Assembly (NCBI GenBank): GCA_019118885.1
Contig: DWYB01000024.1
Coordinates: 62,001-126,000 of the forward strand
Direction: 5' to 3'
Length of the DNA: 64,000 nt
Origin: Candidatus Mediterraneibacter surreyensis
Lineage (GTDB): Bacteria; Bacillota; Clostridia; Lachnospirales; Lachnospiraceae
Of the stretch, positions 51,020 through 60,432 are shown in pieces. Below the pieces are notes generated by a model. The model did not search any database. It saw only the letters and a program-made list of their open reading frames with translations, and was not told where the DNA came from. The position numbers and the translations under genes were made by a program. How positions within the stretch are numbered: position 1 is the first letter of the stretch; each line of letters opens with the position of its first letter.

Positions 51020-52270
51020 TTACTGATAATTCCAGAAAACTGTAATCTTATTATGGGTCTCATCCTCAATATATGTGTACTTTACCTGCTCCAGTCCGTA
51101 TACTGATCCAAGCGTCTGCGCAGCCTTTGGAAACAGTTCTTCGATCACGGAGTCATGGGCATTCTGATAGATTTCCGAAGAGGAAAACTTGCACACGAAC
51201 ATCTCCCGCCCTTCATAGATGCTGTCGTTCATATCACTCAGAAGGATCTGTGGATCACAGGAATCATAGTACATTCCGTTCATCCTGTAATAGTTCAGAT
51301 CATCTGATTCGCAGGACGGATATGCCACCTCGTCCGAAGGTGTATGATCAGCCCGGATCTCCCCATCGGTACAGCAAAGATAGTCATAATAGATAATATT
51401 CGTCGGAAGATTTTCTCCGCTTTCTGAGGAAAGGAAAACCGGATCCCCAAAAGTAACATCCATCTGATAGTATTTTCCATCGCAATTTACAATATTCCAG
51501 GCATGGGCTTCCTGGCCCTGAGCTGTGCCCACTACATAGATGCACTCGATTCCCATACCGTTCAGAAGATACTGGGCAGCCCGGGAATAGCCGGCACACA
51601 CGGATCTCTTACCGACAAGCGCACTGTAGATATTCTGATTATCCGGCGCATCCTCGTCATAATCCACGGTATTTACAAGATACTCGTATACATACCGGAT
51701 CCTGTCATATTCTGAAGCAGATCCGTCTATCCCCGCCCGGCACTCCTGTACTGCCGCGTCAATTTCATCCTGTCTCCGCTCTCTTTCATCCTCCGCGCAC
51801 ACATATGCCGGATAAAATTCTGTACGCTCCTCATACACCGTCATCTGAGAACTTCCCATGCACCAGAAAAGCTCCGGACGGTCATACAAAAGATATTCAT
51901 ATACTTTTTCCGGACGGTCATCCCTTCCGGCATGTAACGAAATGCAGGCTTCCATATCCTGTACTCCCTGCAGAAGCTCGCGGTATATGAGCTGTTCCGC
52001 GCTGTTTAGCTGTTCATAATAGAAACTGCCCTCCACTTCTTCCGCTGAAACCATAAGTTCCGGGAAATCCGCCTGCTCTGTTGAAAGCGTATTCACCGCT
52101 TTCTCTACAGTCTCGCTGAATGTCTCTTTTACCTGTCCGCCAAACTGTTCAAAAGCCCAAGGGATTCCGTATGCCGCACCCGCGCCGAGCAGCACAAGCA
52201 CCGCAAGGATAGCTGCGCATCCTGTCCTGGCGTTTCGCCTTTCTCTTTTTCTTTTCCTTCTTCGTGCCAT
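51020..52270 (-). CDS. membrane-anchored transglutaminase-like protein
   Basis: The 416-residue protein starts MARRRKRKRERRNARTG and has one membrane helix ([23 protein letters not shown]), then an outside domain. The transglutaminase-like core holds Cys in GKRSVCAGYSRAAQYLLNGMG, His in AHAWNIV and Asp in YYQMDVTFGDP, the papain-like triad. Such proteins act as peptidases or cross-linkers at the cell surface; the substrate is unknown. GAGAGGAG before ATG 52270 sets the start. It lies 48 bp downstream of the SleC-like gene. Confidence 0.85.
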   Translation of the reverse strand: MARRRKRKRERRNARTGCAAILAVLVLLGAGAAYGIPWAFEQFGGQVKETFSETVEKAVNTLSTEQADFPELMVSAEEVEGSFYYEQLNSAEQLIYRELLQGVQDMEACISLHAGRDDRPEKVYEYLLYDRPELFWCMGSSQMTVYEERTEFYPAYVCAEDERERRQDEIDAAVQECRAGIDGSASEYDRIRYVYEYLVNTVDYDEDAPDNQNIYSALVGKRSVCAGYSRAAQYLLNGMGIECIYVVGTAQGQEAHAWNIVNCDGKYYQMDVTFGDPVFLSSESGENLPTNIIYYDYLCCTDGEIRADHTPSDEVAYPSCESDDLNYYRMNGMYYDSCDPQILLSDMNDSIYEGREMFVCKFSSSEIYQNAHDSVIEELFPKAAQTLGSVYGLEQVKYTYIEDETHNKITVFWNYQ

Positions 52271-52318
52271 AGAACTCCTCTCTGATCTCACAGTATCTCT
52301 TCCGTATCGCACAGCATC

Positions 52319-53584
52319 CTATGTCAATTCTGCAATTCTCGACACACCCACGTAAATTTCCGAAATCTTATACCATGTGGGATAATCAACCTTTCCTGTC
52401 ACGGGAAGCCCGAACACAGACTGAAATTCTCTCACTGCATTTTCCGTAGCGGGCCCATATATTCCATCCGCAGTAATCTTCGGCAGCGCCGGATAAGCTC
52501 CGGCGATCACATTGAGCTGCTCCTGCATCTGCCGTACCTTTGCGCCGCTTGATCCTTCCTCCAGAGTATACCCCGGCCAGGATGCAGGTATTCCCGAGAT
52601 CTCTTCAGCAGAATTGATGTACATGTCATCTCCATAGAAATACCGCAGGATTTCAATGGGAGAATATCCCTGGTCTCCCAGCTCTTTCGACCCCCACTGC
52701 GTCATCCAGTTCGGGCAGGTTACGCGTCTTCCGTCACAGTACTGAGTCAGAATCGGCTGTCTCACATTCGGCCGGGACAGATAAGCAGCAAAGAGTTCAT
52801 CCACGATCACGGATATGGTGTCATAAAAGTTACGCTCCGGTATCCACTTGTGGTCAAAAGCTGTGGATGAGGTAATGGTAAAATCATAACCGCGGTTTCT
52901 ATACCATTCCGTGTATACGCGGTTCAACGTAAAGGACATAATCGCCAGCACATTCGCCCGGATCGTATCCGCCGGCCATGTGGCATATATCTCGCTGGAC
53001 GCCACATTTTTGATATAGTCCTTATATTTTACATAATAATTCGTCGCTGTCGTATCCCTGGGCGATCCGTCATGAACTACGATGTACTCCGGTACGACTA
53101 CCCGGCTTAGAACGATCTCTCCGGATTCGTTCGTAGGCTTAATCTCATCTTCCGCGATCTTAGGCGGATAATCCCCATATAAAGTATGGGCGGGGATGAC
53201 GAATACTTCCTCTTCCTCCCCGCCCGCAACGCTTGGCCTCATCCTGATATTCTGGATGGCCTTTACATTTGCCAGTATCTCTGTGCCGGCTATACTCACC
53301 GGCTCGAATCCCGGAGCGCTGACGTCCAGCGTGTACTCGGAATACGGCTGTCTCTCGTTATTCGGATCCAGGCTCCATTCCTCCGGTGGTGCATCCAGGG
53401 TAAGGACTTCGCTCTGTCCGGATGAATCCGTCGTCACCTGTTCCAGCGTCTGTTCCGGCACTCCTGTATAAGAGATGGATATCCGCGCCTCTGCAATAGG
53501 ATGTGAATCCAGTGTCGATGTGACGTTAATCTGAAGTTCTCCTTTGCCGGAAGTCTCTTCCTGCATTGCCTTTATATACTGCAT
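52319..53584 (-). CDS. sleC: SleC-like spore cortex-lytic enzyme
   Basis: The 421-residue protein has an N-terminal beta-rich region (about 10-130, CNA-B-like: LQINVTSTLDSHPIAEARISISYTG). A central SpoIID/SleC-type domain follows, with VPEYIVVHDGSPRD, YKDYIKNVASSEIYATWP, IRANVLAIMSFTLNRVYTEWYR and TQYCDGRRVTCPNWMTQWGS. A C-terminal peptidoglycan-binding domain (about 335-415, GSSGAKVRQMQEQLN, GIYGPATENAVREFQSVFGLPVTG) completes it. The plan and motifs match SleC of clostridia, a pro-enzyme that cleaves spore cortex on germination. It supports a spore-forming host. GGGAG before ATG 53584 sets the start. No Csp protease gene is in the window. Confidence 0.8.
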   Translation of the reverse strand: MQYIKAMQEETSGKGELQINVTSTLDSHPIAEARISISYTGVPEQTLEQVTTDSSGQSEVLTLDAPPEEWSLDPNNERQPYSEYTLDVSAPGFEPVSIAGTEILANVKAIQNIRMRPSVAGGEEEEVFVIPAHTLYGDYPPKIAEDEIKPTNESGEIVLSRVVVPEYIVVHDGSPRDTTATNYYVKYKDYIKNVASSEIYATWPADTIRANVLAIMSFTLNRVYTEWYRNRGYDFTITSSTAFDHKWIPERNFYDTISVIVDELFAAYLSRPNVRQPILTQYCDGRRVTCPNWMTQWGSKELGDQGYSPIEILRYFYGDDMYINSAEEISGIPASWPGYTLEEGSSGAKVRQMQEQLNVIAGAYPALPKITADGIYGPATENAVREFQSVFGLPVTGKVDYPTWYKISEIYVGVSRIAELT

Positions 53585-53640
53585 AATGTCTCCCACATAA
53601 ATAAAAATGATCTATTAATTATATATGCGGGGAACGATCT

Positions 53641-54672
53641 TTAGAACAATTTCATGATATCATTAAACATGACTACGACCATAAGCACCATAAGCAGCGC
53701 GAATCCGGCAAAATGCACCATTCCTTCTTTTTCCGGCGGCACCCGCTTGCGCCGCACCGCTTCTATGATAAGAAATACAAGTCTGCCGCCGTCCAGAGCC
53801 GGTATGGGAAGCAGATTCATCACTCCCAGGTTTGCTGACAGAAAAGTACCGAAATTCATCAGGCTCAGGACGATTGTCAGAAGTCCCGCCGGAGCAGCCG
53901 ACTCATAGACGTCATCTACAACTGTGACAATACCTACCGGGCCGGACATATCTTTTAAGCCTACCTGACCTGTCACCAGCATACGCAGACTATCCGCCGT
54001 ATAATGCATCCAGTATTCCAGCCTGTAAAATCCGTACTGCATGGTTCCGAAAAATCCCGGCCGCTCATAGTTGCCGCCGGATACGCCCAGCAGAGGAGAC
54101 GTATCTCCCTCCAGCTGTCTCGGCTCGATCTGTGCCGTATACTCTGTTCCGTCACGCTCATACACGACTTCATAAGGCGTATCATCCGGATGTGTCAAAG
54201 TATAAAGCTGCACGTCTTCCCAGATATGAACGTTACGCCCATTAATCTCTTTGATCACATCGCCTGCCTGCAGGCCTTGTTCCTGCGCCGAATAACCGTC
54301 GGATACGGCATTGATCTCAGTGGACAGATAGCCCGTCGCTCCCACCAGGATCACGCAGAAGATCCACGCAAGGATCAGATTAAATACCGGCCCTGCGGCG
54401 ATGACCGATATCCTGGCCCAGACGGATTTGCTGTTAAAGCTTCCCTCCGACATATCGTCGGTGTCATCCTCGCCCATCATGCAGGCTCCGCCGAATGGCA
54501 GCAGCTTAATGCAGAAAAAAGTATCCCCAATCTTCTTTCCGATCAGAGTCGGCCCCAAACCAAGAGAAAATTCGTCCACACGGATGCCGTTTGCCTTTGC
54601 AAGGAGAAAATGTCCCAGCTCATGGAAGATGATTATAAAGCTGAATAGTAGGATCGCTATGATTATACCCAT
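53641..54672 (-). CDS. rseP: RseP/RasP site-2 zinc metalloprotease
   Basis: This 343-residue intramembrane protease of the M50 family starts IIAILLFSFIIIFHELGHFLLAKANGI with the HELGH zinc site in the first helix. It has a PDZ domain (about 125-190, GYSAQEQGLQAGDVIKEINGR) and NLLPIPALDGGRLVF, carrying the third zinc ligand near the C-terminus. It cleaves membrane-bound anti-sigma factors and signal-peptide remnants. It lies 3 bp after dxr in the conserved order. Confidence 0.93.
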   Translation of the reverse strand: MGIIIAILLFSFIIIFHELGHFLLAKANGIRVDEFSLGLGPTLIGKKIGDTFFCIKLLPFGGACMMGEDDTDDMSEGSFNSKSVWARISVIAAGPVFNLILAWIFCVILVGATGYLSTEINAVSDGYSAQEQGLQAGDVIKEINGRNVHIWEDVQLYTLTHPDDTPYEVVYERDGTEYTAQIEPRQLEGDTSPLLGVSGGNYERPGFFGTMQYGFYRLEYWMHYTADSLRMLVTGQVGLKDMSGPVGIVTVVDDVYESAAPAGLLTIVLSLMNFGTFLSANLGVMNLLPIPALDGGRLVFLIIEAVRRKRVPPEKEGMVHFAGFALLMVLMVVVMFNDIMKLF

Positions 54673-54675
54673 GTA

Positions 54676-55818
54676 TTACCACCTGTTTTTTATAAATTGA
54701 TATGTTTCCTGTTCTGTCTTTAGTATTTCTTCCACATTCGGATCCGGAATATTCTTATGATTTTCCATACATGCTTCTATGATCTCCGGAATCTCGAGAT
54801 AACGGATCTTTCGATCCAGAAACATTGCGACGGCCTTTTCATTGGCCGCATTGAATACCGTCGGAAGAGAGCCTCCTTTTCTGCCCGCCTCTATCGCCAG
54901 CTTCAGGCCGTAAAATGTTTCCATATCCGGTTTTTCAAATGTAATCTGAGAGAGCGTGCCGAAATCCAGTCTGTCACCCGGAAGGGACCTGCGCTCCGGA
55001 TAGTAAAGCGCATACTGGATCGGCAGTTTCATATCCGGCGTACCCAGCTGGGCAATAACAGCTCCATCCTCATATTCCACCATGGAATGAATGATGCTCT
55101 GAGGCTGAACCACCACCTGGATCTGATCCACAGTGACTCCGAAGAGCCATTTTGCCTCGATCACTTCCAGCCCTTTATTTACCATGGTGGAAGAATCGAT
55201 CGTAATCTTGCGCCCCATCTCCCAGTTCGGATGTTTCAGAGCGTCCTCCACCTGTATATTCTCCAGTTCTTCCCTCTTCTTTCCGCGGAACGGGCCGCCC
55301 GATGCAGTCAGCAGGATCTTGTGCAGCGCCTTTCTCTGTCCGCCCTGCAATGACTGGAAGATGGCGCTGTGCTCGCTGTCTACCGGAAGGATGGACACAT
55401 GATACTGCTCAGCCAGCGGCATGATGATATGTCCTGCCGTCACAAGTGTTTCCTTATTTGCCAGCGCGATATCTTTTCCTGCTTTGATTGCCTCGATGGT
55501 AGGCTGGATACCGATCATCCCGACGATCGCCGTAACAAGGATCTCCGCTTCTTCCTCCGCCGCCACGGCCAGAAGTCCGTCCATACCGGACGTGATCTTT
55601 ACGTCAACGTCTCTCACTCTTGTTTTCAATTCTGATGCCAGCTCTTCGTTCCAGACGGCAGCGATCTTCGGCTCAAATTCCCTGATCTGCTTTTCCAGAA
55701 GATCAATATTCCTTCCGGCGGCAAGCGCCGTCACCTTAATATCTCCGTTTGTCCTTACGATCTCAAGAGTCTGCGTTCCGATCGAACCTGTTGACCCCAG
55801 TATAGCTATTTTCTTCAT
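54676..55818 (-). CDS. dxr: 1-deoxy-D-xylulose 5-phosphate reductoisomerase
   Basis: Dxr makes MEP in the non-mevalonate isoprenoid pathway, feeding the undecaprenyl carrier made by UppS in this cluster. The 380-residue protein has KKIAILGSTGSIGTQTLEIV (NADPH site), LPVDSEHSAIFQSL with metal and substrate residues, LTASGGPFRG, and HPNWEMGRKITIDSSTMVNKGLEVIEA. Length is normal. It is placed between cdsA and rseP on one strand. Confidence 0.96.
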   Translation of the reverse strand: MKKIAILGSTGSIGTQTLEIVRTNGDIKVTALAAGRNIDLLEKQIREFEPKIAAVWNEELASELKTRVRDVDVKITSGMDGLLAVAAEEEAEILVTAIVGMIGIQPTIEAIKAGKDIALANKETLVTAGHIIMPLAEQYHVSILPVDSEHSAIFQSLQGGQRKALHKILLTASGGPFRGKKREELENIQVEDALKHPNWEMGRKITIDSSTMVNKGLEVIEAKWLFGVTVDQIQVVVQPQSIIHSMVEYEDGAVIAQLGTPDMKLPIQYALYYPERRSLPGDRLDFGTLSQITFEKPDMETFYGLKLAIEAGRKGGSLPTVFNAANEKAVAMFLDRKIRYLEIPEIIEACMENHKNIPDPNVEEILKTEQETYQFIKNRW

Positions 55819-55874
55819 CGTACTTTAAAACCTCGTTTCTTCTCTGTCATATGTTCCCGCCGACTTTCGTAATA

Positions 55875-56687
55875 TTACAGAAGGACGGCAAGATAATATA
55901 TGATCGGCGCTGTGAAAATGACACTGTCGAACCGATCCAGAATTCCGCCGTGTCCGGGGATCAGTTTTCCATAATCCTTGATATTGTGATACCGTTTGAT
56001 CGCGGACGCCGCCAGATCGCCGACCTGGGATATTGCACCGCCGACAGCCCCGATGATCGCATAGGAGAGAACATCTGCACCTGCATTTCCCCAGTGGTTG
56101 ATCGCCAGCGCGTAGAGCACTCCGATAAGCGCAGCGCCAAGAATACCGCCGACGCCGCCTTCTACCGATTTCTTCGGACTTAATACCGGAGCCATCTTAT
56201 GCTTTCCAATCAGCATTCCCACACAGTATGCGCAGGTATCGCATCCCCAGGAACATACAAAGACAAGCCATACCGTGAATACACCGTCCTCCAGAAGCCT
56301 TGTCTGGTAAATGTATGACAGCATCACCGTCACATAAAACAGACCGAAAAATGCCGCGAATATCTGCTGGGTATTGTATTTCGGATAGGCAAATACAAGC
56401 GTTGCCATCTCGCAGATCAAAAATGCCATGAACAGCATCATAAACCATGTCATCTTATCGCCGGGAAGCTGCTGCTCAAAATAGAGAAGCCCGTAGTATA
56501 CGAGCGCGGCGATATAACCGACCGTTCCCGGCGGTTTCTTTTCAATCCCGAATACTTTATAAAGCTCTGTCATGCCGATCAGACTGATGATCAGCAGGAC
56601 AAAGAAAAGAAGATCTCCGCCTCTGATCAGAGTCACAAGCGCAATGATCATCAAAAGGATTCCGCTTAACAGTCTTGTTCTGAACAT
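55875..56687 (-). CDS. cdsA: phosphatidate cytidylyltransferase
   Basis: CdsA makes CDP-diacylglycerol for phospholipid synthesis. The 270-residue membrane protein has about eight helices and the C-terminal signature beginning SQVGDLAASAIKRYHNIKDYG and continuing LIPGHGGILDRFDS. WGCDTCAYCVG, the earlier conserved metal-site segment, is also present. It lies 5 bp after uppS. Confidence 0.95.
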   Translation of the reverse strand: MFRTRLLSGILLMIIALVTLIRGGDLLFFVLLIISLIGMTELYKVFGIEKKPPGTVGYIAALVYYGLLYFEQQLPGDKMTWFMMLFMAFLICEMATLVFAYPKYNTQQIFAAFFGLFYVTVMLSYIYQTRLLEDGVFTVWLVFVCSWGCDTCAYCVGMLIGKHKMAPVLSPKKSVEGGVGGILGAALIGVLYALAINHWGNAGADVLSYAIIGAVGGAISQVGDLAASAIKRYHNIKDYGKLIPGHGGILDRFDSVIFTAPIIYYLAVLL

Positions 56688-56692
56688 AAACT

Positions 56693-57400
56693 TTACGCCT
56701 CCTCTACTCCGCCAAATCTTCTGTGTCTGTGATTATATTCTTCAATGGCTTTCACCAGCTCTTCTTTCGTAAAATCCGGCCATGGCACATCTGTAAAATA
56801 GAACTCTGAATAGGCGAGCTGCCACAACAGGTAATTAGACAGTCTCTGTTCCCCGCTGGTGCGGATCATCAGATCCGGATCCGGGATCCCGTGCGTATCA
56901 AGATATGACTCGAACACTGCTTCATCAATATCATCTGCCTTCAGCTTTCCGTCTGCACAGTCCTGAGCCATCTTGCGCGCCGCTCTTGTAAGTTCATCCC
57001 TGCTGCCATAATTAAGCGCTATGGTAAAATTCAGCCCTCCATTATTCACTGTCGCCGACTCCAGTTCCTGGATCCTGTTCTTGATGTCGTCGTCCAGCGG
57101 CTCGATATCTCCGATGACGCGGATCTTCATATCGTTTTTAGCCGCTGTCTTTAAGCAGGTCTTCATATAATTGCGCAACAGAGTCATGAGCGCTGATACT
57201 TCGCTCGCCGGGCGGTTCCAGTTTTCCGTGGAAAACGCGTAGACTGTCAGGTATTTGATCCCCATGCGCCACGCTTCCTCACAGATGCGCTCTACATTCT
57301 TGCTTCCCTGGGCATGACCGTAATTGCGGGGCATTCCCTTGGCTTTCGCCCAGCGTCCGTTTCCGTCTAATATGATCGCAATATGCTGCGGTACTTTCAT
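56693..57400 (-). CDS. uppS: undecaprenyl diphosphate synthase
   Basis: UppS makes the C55 carrier used for peptidoglycan and for the polysaccharide repeat unit of this window's first region. The 235-residue protein has HIAIILDGNGRWAKAKGMPRNYGH with the catalytic Asp, YAFSTENWNRP, and DLMIRTSGEQRLSNYLLWQLAYSEF, the complete cis-prenyltransferase signatures. It is followed by cdsA and preceded by a terminator-like hairpin after frr. Confidence 0.96.
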   Translation of the reverse strand: MKVPQHIAIILDGNGRWAKAKGMPRNYGHAQGSKNVERICEEAWRMGIKYLTVYAFSTENWNRPASEVSALMTLLRNYMKTCLKTAAKNDMKIRVIGDIEPLDDDIKNRIQELESATVNNGGLNFTIALNYGSRDELTRAARKMAQDCADGKLKADDIDEAVFESYLDTHGIPDPDLMIRTSGEQRLSNYLLWQLAYSEFYFTDVPWPDFTKEELVKAIEEYNHRHRRFGGVEEA

Positions 57401-57437
57401 ATTCTTTCCCTCTCACTTTACTATTATATACGCTGTA

Positions 57438-57465
57438 AAGGGGGCTTAAACTTCAAAGCCCCCTT
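57438..57465 (-). terminator. hairpin between frr and uppS
   Basis: A perfect 10-bp stem AAGGGGGCTT/AAGCCCCCTT has an 8-nt loop. The T-run after it on the transcribed strand is only TTT, so it may be a partial terminator or processing site within the cluster. Confidence 0.55.
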
Positions 57466-57475
57466 CTTAATCTCT

Positions 57476-58027
57476 CTATACTGTCATGATTTCTTTTGAT
57501 TTCGCATCGACCATCTTATCGATCTTTGTGATGTATTTGTCCGTAATCTTCTGAAGTTCATCTTCAAGATCCTTGATCCCGTCCTCAGAGATCTCTGATC
57601 CTTTGAGTTTCTTAAAAGCCACGTTTCCGTCGCGGCGGATATTGCGGACAGCCACCTTTGCCGCCTCACCCTTTTTCTTCACGTCTTTCGCCAGCTCTTT
57701 TCTTCGCTCCTCTGTAAGTTCCGGGAATACAAGTCGGATAGACGCGCCGTCATTTGTCGGATTAATACCAATATCAGAAGTGAGGATTGCTTTCTCAATC
57801 GCCTTTAACATGCTCTTCTCCCAAGGCTGGATCTGGATCATCCTCGCCTCCGGAACCGACACATTCGCCACCTGCTGAATCGGCGTCGGCGCTCCGTAAT
57901 AATCGACAGTCAGCTTGTCCAGAACGTGCGGATTGGCACGGCCTGCACGGATCGTAGCCAGCTCGCTGTCAAGGTTGTTGATCGTCTTTGTCATCTTTGT
58001 GTCATACACAGCCACTTTCTCATTCAT
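57476..58027 (-). CDS. frr: ribosome recycling factor
   Basis: RRF splits post-termination ribosomes with EF-G. The 183-residue protein has the helical domain ([20 protein letters not shown]) and the family segment [31 protein letters not shown], and ends in the long C-terminal helix. Length is normal. It lies 12 bp after pyrH, the conserved order pyrH-frr. Confidence 0.97.
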   Translation of the reverse strand: MNEKVAVYDTKMTKTINNLDSELATIRAGRANPHVLDKLTVDYYGAPTPIQQVANVSVPEARMIQIQPWEKSMLKAIEKAILTSDIGINPTNDGASIRLVFPELTEERRKELAKDVKKKGEAAKVAVRNIRRDGNVAFKKLKGSEISEDGIKDLEDELQKITDKYITKIDKMVDAKSKEIMTV

Positions 58028-58039
58028 AGTGAAATCCTC

Positions 58040-58735
58040 CTACACTGTTACTTTTGTTCCGGTAAAATTACCGCTCATCGTTTCCACGATGCTGTTTTCT
58101 TCATTCAGCCCGAACACGAGCATCGGCATCTTGTTTTCAAGACAAAGGATCGACGCTGTGAGATCCACTGCTGCAAGTTTCTTGTCGATCACTTCCTGGA
58201 TGGATACCTCATCGTACTTGACAGCATTCGGATTCACCTTCGGATCGCTGTCATAGATTCCGTCGATCGCTTTTGCAAGAAGCATTGCGTCCGCCTCGAT
58301 CTCGATCGCACGTAAAACAGCTCCTGTATCTGTTGAAAAGTACGGGTGTCCGGTACCGCCTGCGAAGAAGATCACCTTGCCCTCATTCAGAGCTTCCACT
58401 GCCGCATCCTTTGAGAACAGGGACGTAAAGGAACCGCACACAAACGGTGTGAAAACTTCTGTTTTCATACCCACATGTCTGAAAATGTCTGATACGTAGA
58501 TACAGTTCATCACTGTCGCCAGCATCCCGATCTGATCTGCCTTTGTACGGTCGATCGTCTCACTCGTGCGTCCTCTCCAGAAATTGCCGCCGCCTGTCAC
58601 AATCGCTACCTGAATCCCGTCGTCGACAAGCTTTTTCACCTGGTTGGCAACACCGATACAGGTCGCTTCGTCAAAACCTGTCTTTTTATCTCCTGCGAGG
58701 GCTTCCCCGCTCAGCTTAAGTAATACTCTTTTCAT
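58040..58735 (-). CDS. pyrH: UMP kinase
   Basis: PyrH phosphorylates UMP to UDP. The 231-residue amino-acid-kinase fold protein has MKRVLLKLSGEALAG, VAIVTGGGNFWRGR, GTGHPYFSTDTGAVLRAIEIEAD and GIYDSDPKVNPNA. AAGGAG before ATG 58735 sets the start over 58780. It is the first gene of the pyrH-frr-uppS-cdsA-dxr-rseP run and follows the ClC gene by 26 bp. Confidence 0.97.
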   Translation of the reverse strand: MKRVLLKLSGEALAGDKKTGFDEATCIGVANQVKKLVDDGIQVAIVTGGGNFWRGRTSETIDRTKADQIGMLATVMNCIYVSDIFRHVGMKTEVFTPFVCGSFTSLFSKDAAVEALNEGKVIFFAGGTGHPYFSTDTGAVLRAIEIEADAMLLAKAIDGIYDSDPKVNPNAVKYDEVSIQEVIDKKLAAVDLTASILCLENKMPMLVFGLNEENSIVETMSGNFTGTKVTV

Positions 58736-58761
58736 TATAGTAAACTCCTTTGATTTGTCTG

Positions 58762-60354
58762 CTAAAATGAAGTATAGCATAAGTTTTCCAATTTGTCATG
58801 TATATATCCTGCATCCCTCTCGTCCGTCATTACCGTCAGGCGATCGCCTGCCATAAGCCTTGTCCTGCCTCGCGGGATCATCTCCTGTCCATCCCGTTCC
58901 AGAGCTACAAGAAGACAGTTATTCGGCCAGTGGATTTCCATAACTGTGCGTCCCTCCAGCACAGACCCATTCATGATAACAAATTCACTTAAAATCTTCT
59001 GCCCGCCTGTTCTGGTTTCTTTTTTTCCGCTGTTTTCCCCTGATCCGTTTCCTTTCTTCCGGCCATCCAGCAACCGGTTTAACAGGCTTTCATAAATCGG
59101 CTCTGACTTTAACAGGGTAGCCGTGATATACGCGACAACGGAAACGATCGCAAGGGAAAGCATCTGACTCACAGAACCGGACATTTCAAAGAGCAAAATG
59201 ATTCCGGTGATCGGTGCTCTGACGATCGCGGTAAAAAATCCCGCCATGGCAAGCAGTACGAAATTATTGATATATACCGGATCCAGCCCGAACAGCTCCA
59301 CTCCGGTCATAGCAAAAGCGCCTCCGATCAGCGCGCCGAGGATGAGAAGCGGAAAGAAGATCCCGCCCGGAGCACCGGAACCGAAACTGACGGCGGAAAA
59401 TAAAAATTTTACCACAAATGTCACGATAACAAGCTGCAGTATCATCTCTCCGTCTGTGAGGGATACGATCAGATCTCCGCCGCTTCCCAGCACGGAAGGC
59501 ATCAAAAGGCCCAGCACTCCTGCTGCCAGAAAGGCGATCACAAGACGCGTGGTCTCATTCAGACATTTCGGTTTCTTATAAAGTTCCTGCGCCTTTATCA
59601 TCACCTTATTATAGAATGCGCCCAGAAGCCCGAGAAGCACTCCAAGAATGAGCAGCATCCAGTAATAATTCTGAGGCAGCACATGTTCCAGTTCAAACTG
59701 AAAAACCGGGTCGATCCCCATGATATGTGAGCAGATATAATCCGCCGTTACCGAAGCCGTCATTACGGAGATGAGCAGGCTGACCGAAAAGCCTTTGTGG
59801 ATCTCCTCCAAAGCAAACATTACTCCTGCCAAAGGTGCGTGGAACGCTGCGGCAAGTCCTGCGCTTGCCCCACAGGTCATGAGATATCTCTCCTCCGTCT
59901 TTCCCCGGTCGAGAAGCCGGGAAATCCCCTGACCTCCCATAGCTCCAAGCTGGATGGACGGGCCTTCTCTTCCGAGAGAGAGGCCGCCCAGCAGACAGAG
60001 GAATCCGCCGGCAAACTTAGCGGGAAGAACCCGTTTCCAGTTCTGGCTGAGTTTCCCCAGCACTTCCCCCTCCACCTGAGGGATACCGCTGCCTGAGATC
60101 ATCGGCTCCCACTTCACCAGCCATCCGACCATTACAGCCAGCAGGATCAATATGACAAACCATCCCAGAATCCGAAACGGATGACCGTCTATGTATTCCA
60201 GTATCTTATTAAGCCATTGTCCTGCGAAAGTAAGGGCGATCCGATAGAGCATTACGATCAGCCCAGAGACAGCTCCTACCAGCAATCCTTCCCCGATCAG
60301 GATAACAGGGAATCTCTGTGCCCGCTTCAACGTGTGCGACGTATCTTTTTTCAT
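58762..60354 (-). CDS. ClC family chloride channel/transporter with TrkA-C domain
   Basis: The 530-residue protein has about 11 membrane helices with the ClC selectivity motifs GSGIPQVEGEV, GREGPSIQLGAMGGQGI (gating Glu in GREGP) and GAPGGIFFPLLILGA. A C-terminal cytosolic TrkA-C/RCK domain (about 455-525, VLEGRTVMEIHWPNNCLLVALERDGQEMIPRGRTRLMAGD) could bind a ligand. The gating Glu suggests Cl-/H+ or F-/H+ exchange; selectivity is not predictable. ATG 60354 follows GGGAG and is preferred over GTG 60366. Confidence 0.92.
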   Translation of the reverse strand: MKKDTSHTLKRAQRFPVILIGEGLLVGAVSGLIVMLYRIALTFAGQWLNKILEYIDGHPFRILGWFVILILLAVMVGWLVKWEPMISGSGIPQVEGEVLGKLSQNWKRVLPAKFAGGFLCLLGGLSLGREGPSIQLGAMGGQGISRLLDRGKTEERYLMTCGASAGLAAAFHAPLAGVMFALEEIHKGFSVSLLISVMTASVTADYICSHIMGIDPVFQFELEHVLPQNYYWMLLILGVLLGLLGAFYNKVMIKAQELYKKPKCLNETTRLVIAFLAAGVLGLLMPSVLGSGGDLIVSLTDGEMILQLVIVTFVVKFLFSAVSFGSGAPGGIFFPLLILGALIGGAFAMTGVELFGLDPVYINNFVLLAMAGFFTAIVRAPITGIILLFEMSGSVSQMLSLAIVSVVAYITATLLKSEPIYESLLNRLLDGRKKGNGSGENSGKKETRTGGQKILSEFVIMNGSVLEGRTVMEIHWPNNCLLVALERDGQEMIPRGRTRLMAGDRLTVMTDERDAGYIHDKLENLCYTSF

Positions 60355-60432
60355 TATTTCTCCCACTCCTTATAATAAATCCGCCCAAAGCAATCTGCAA
60401 TGAATTCTGTCATAGCATCGCAATTACTTCTG

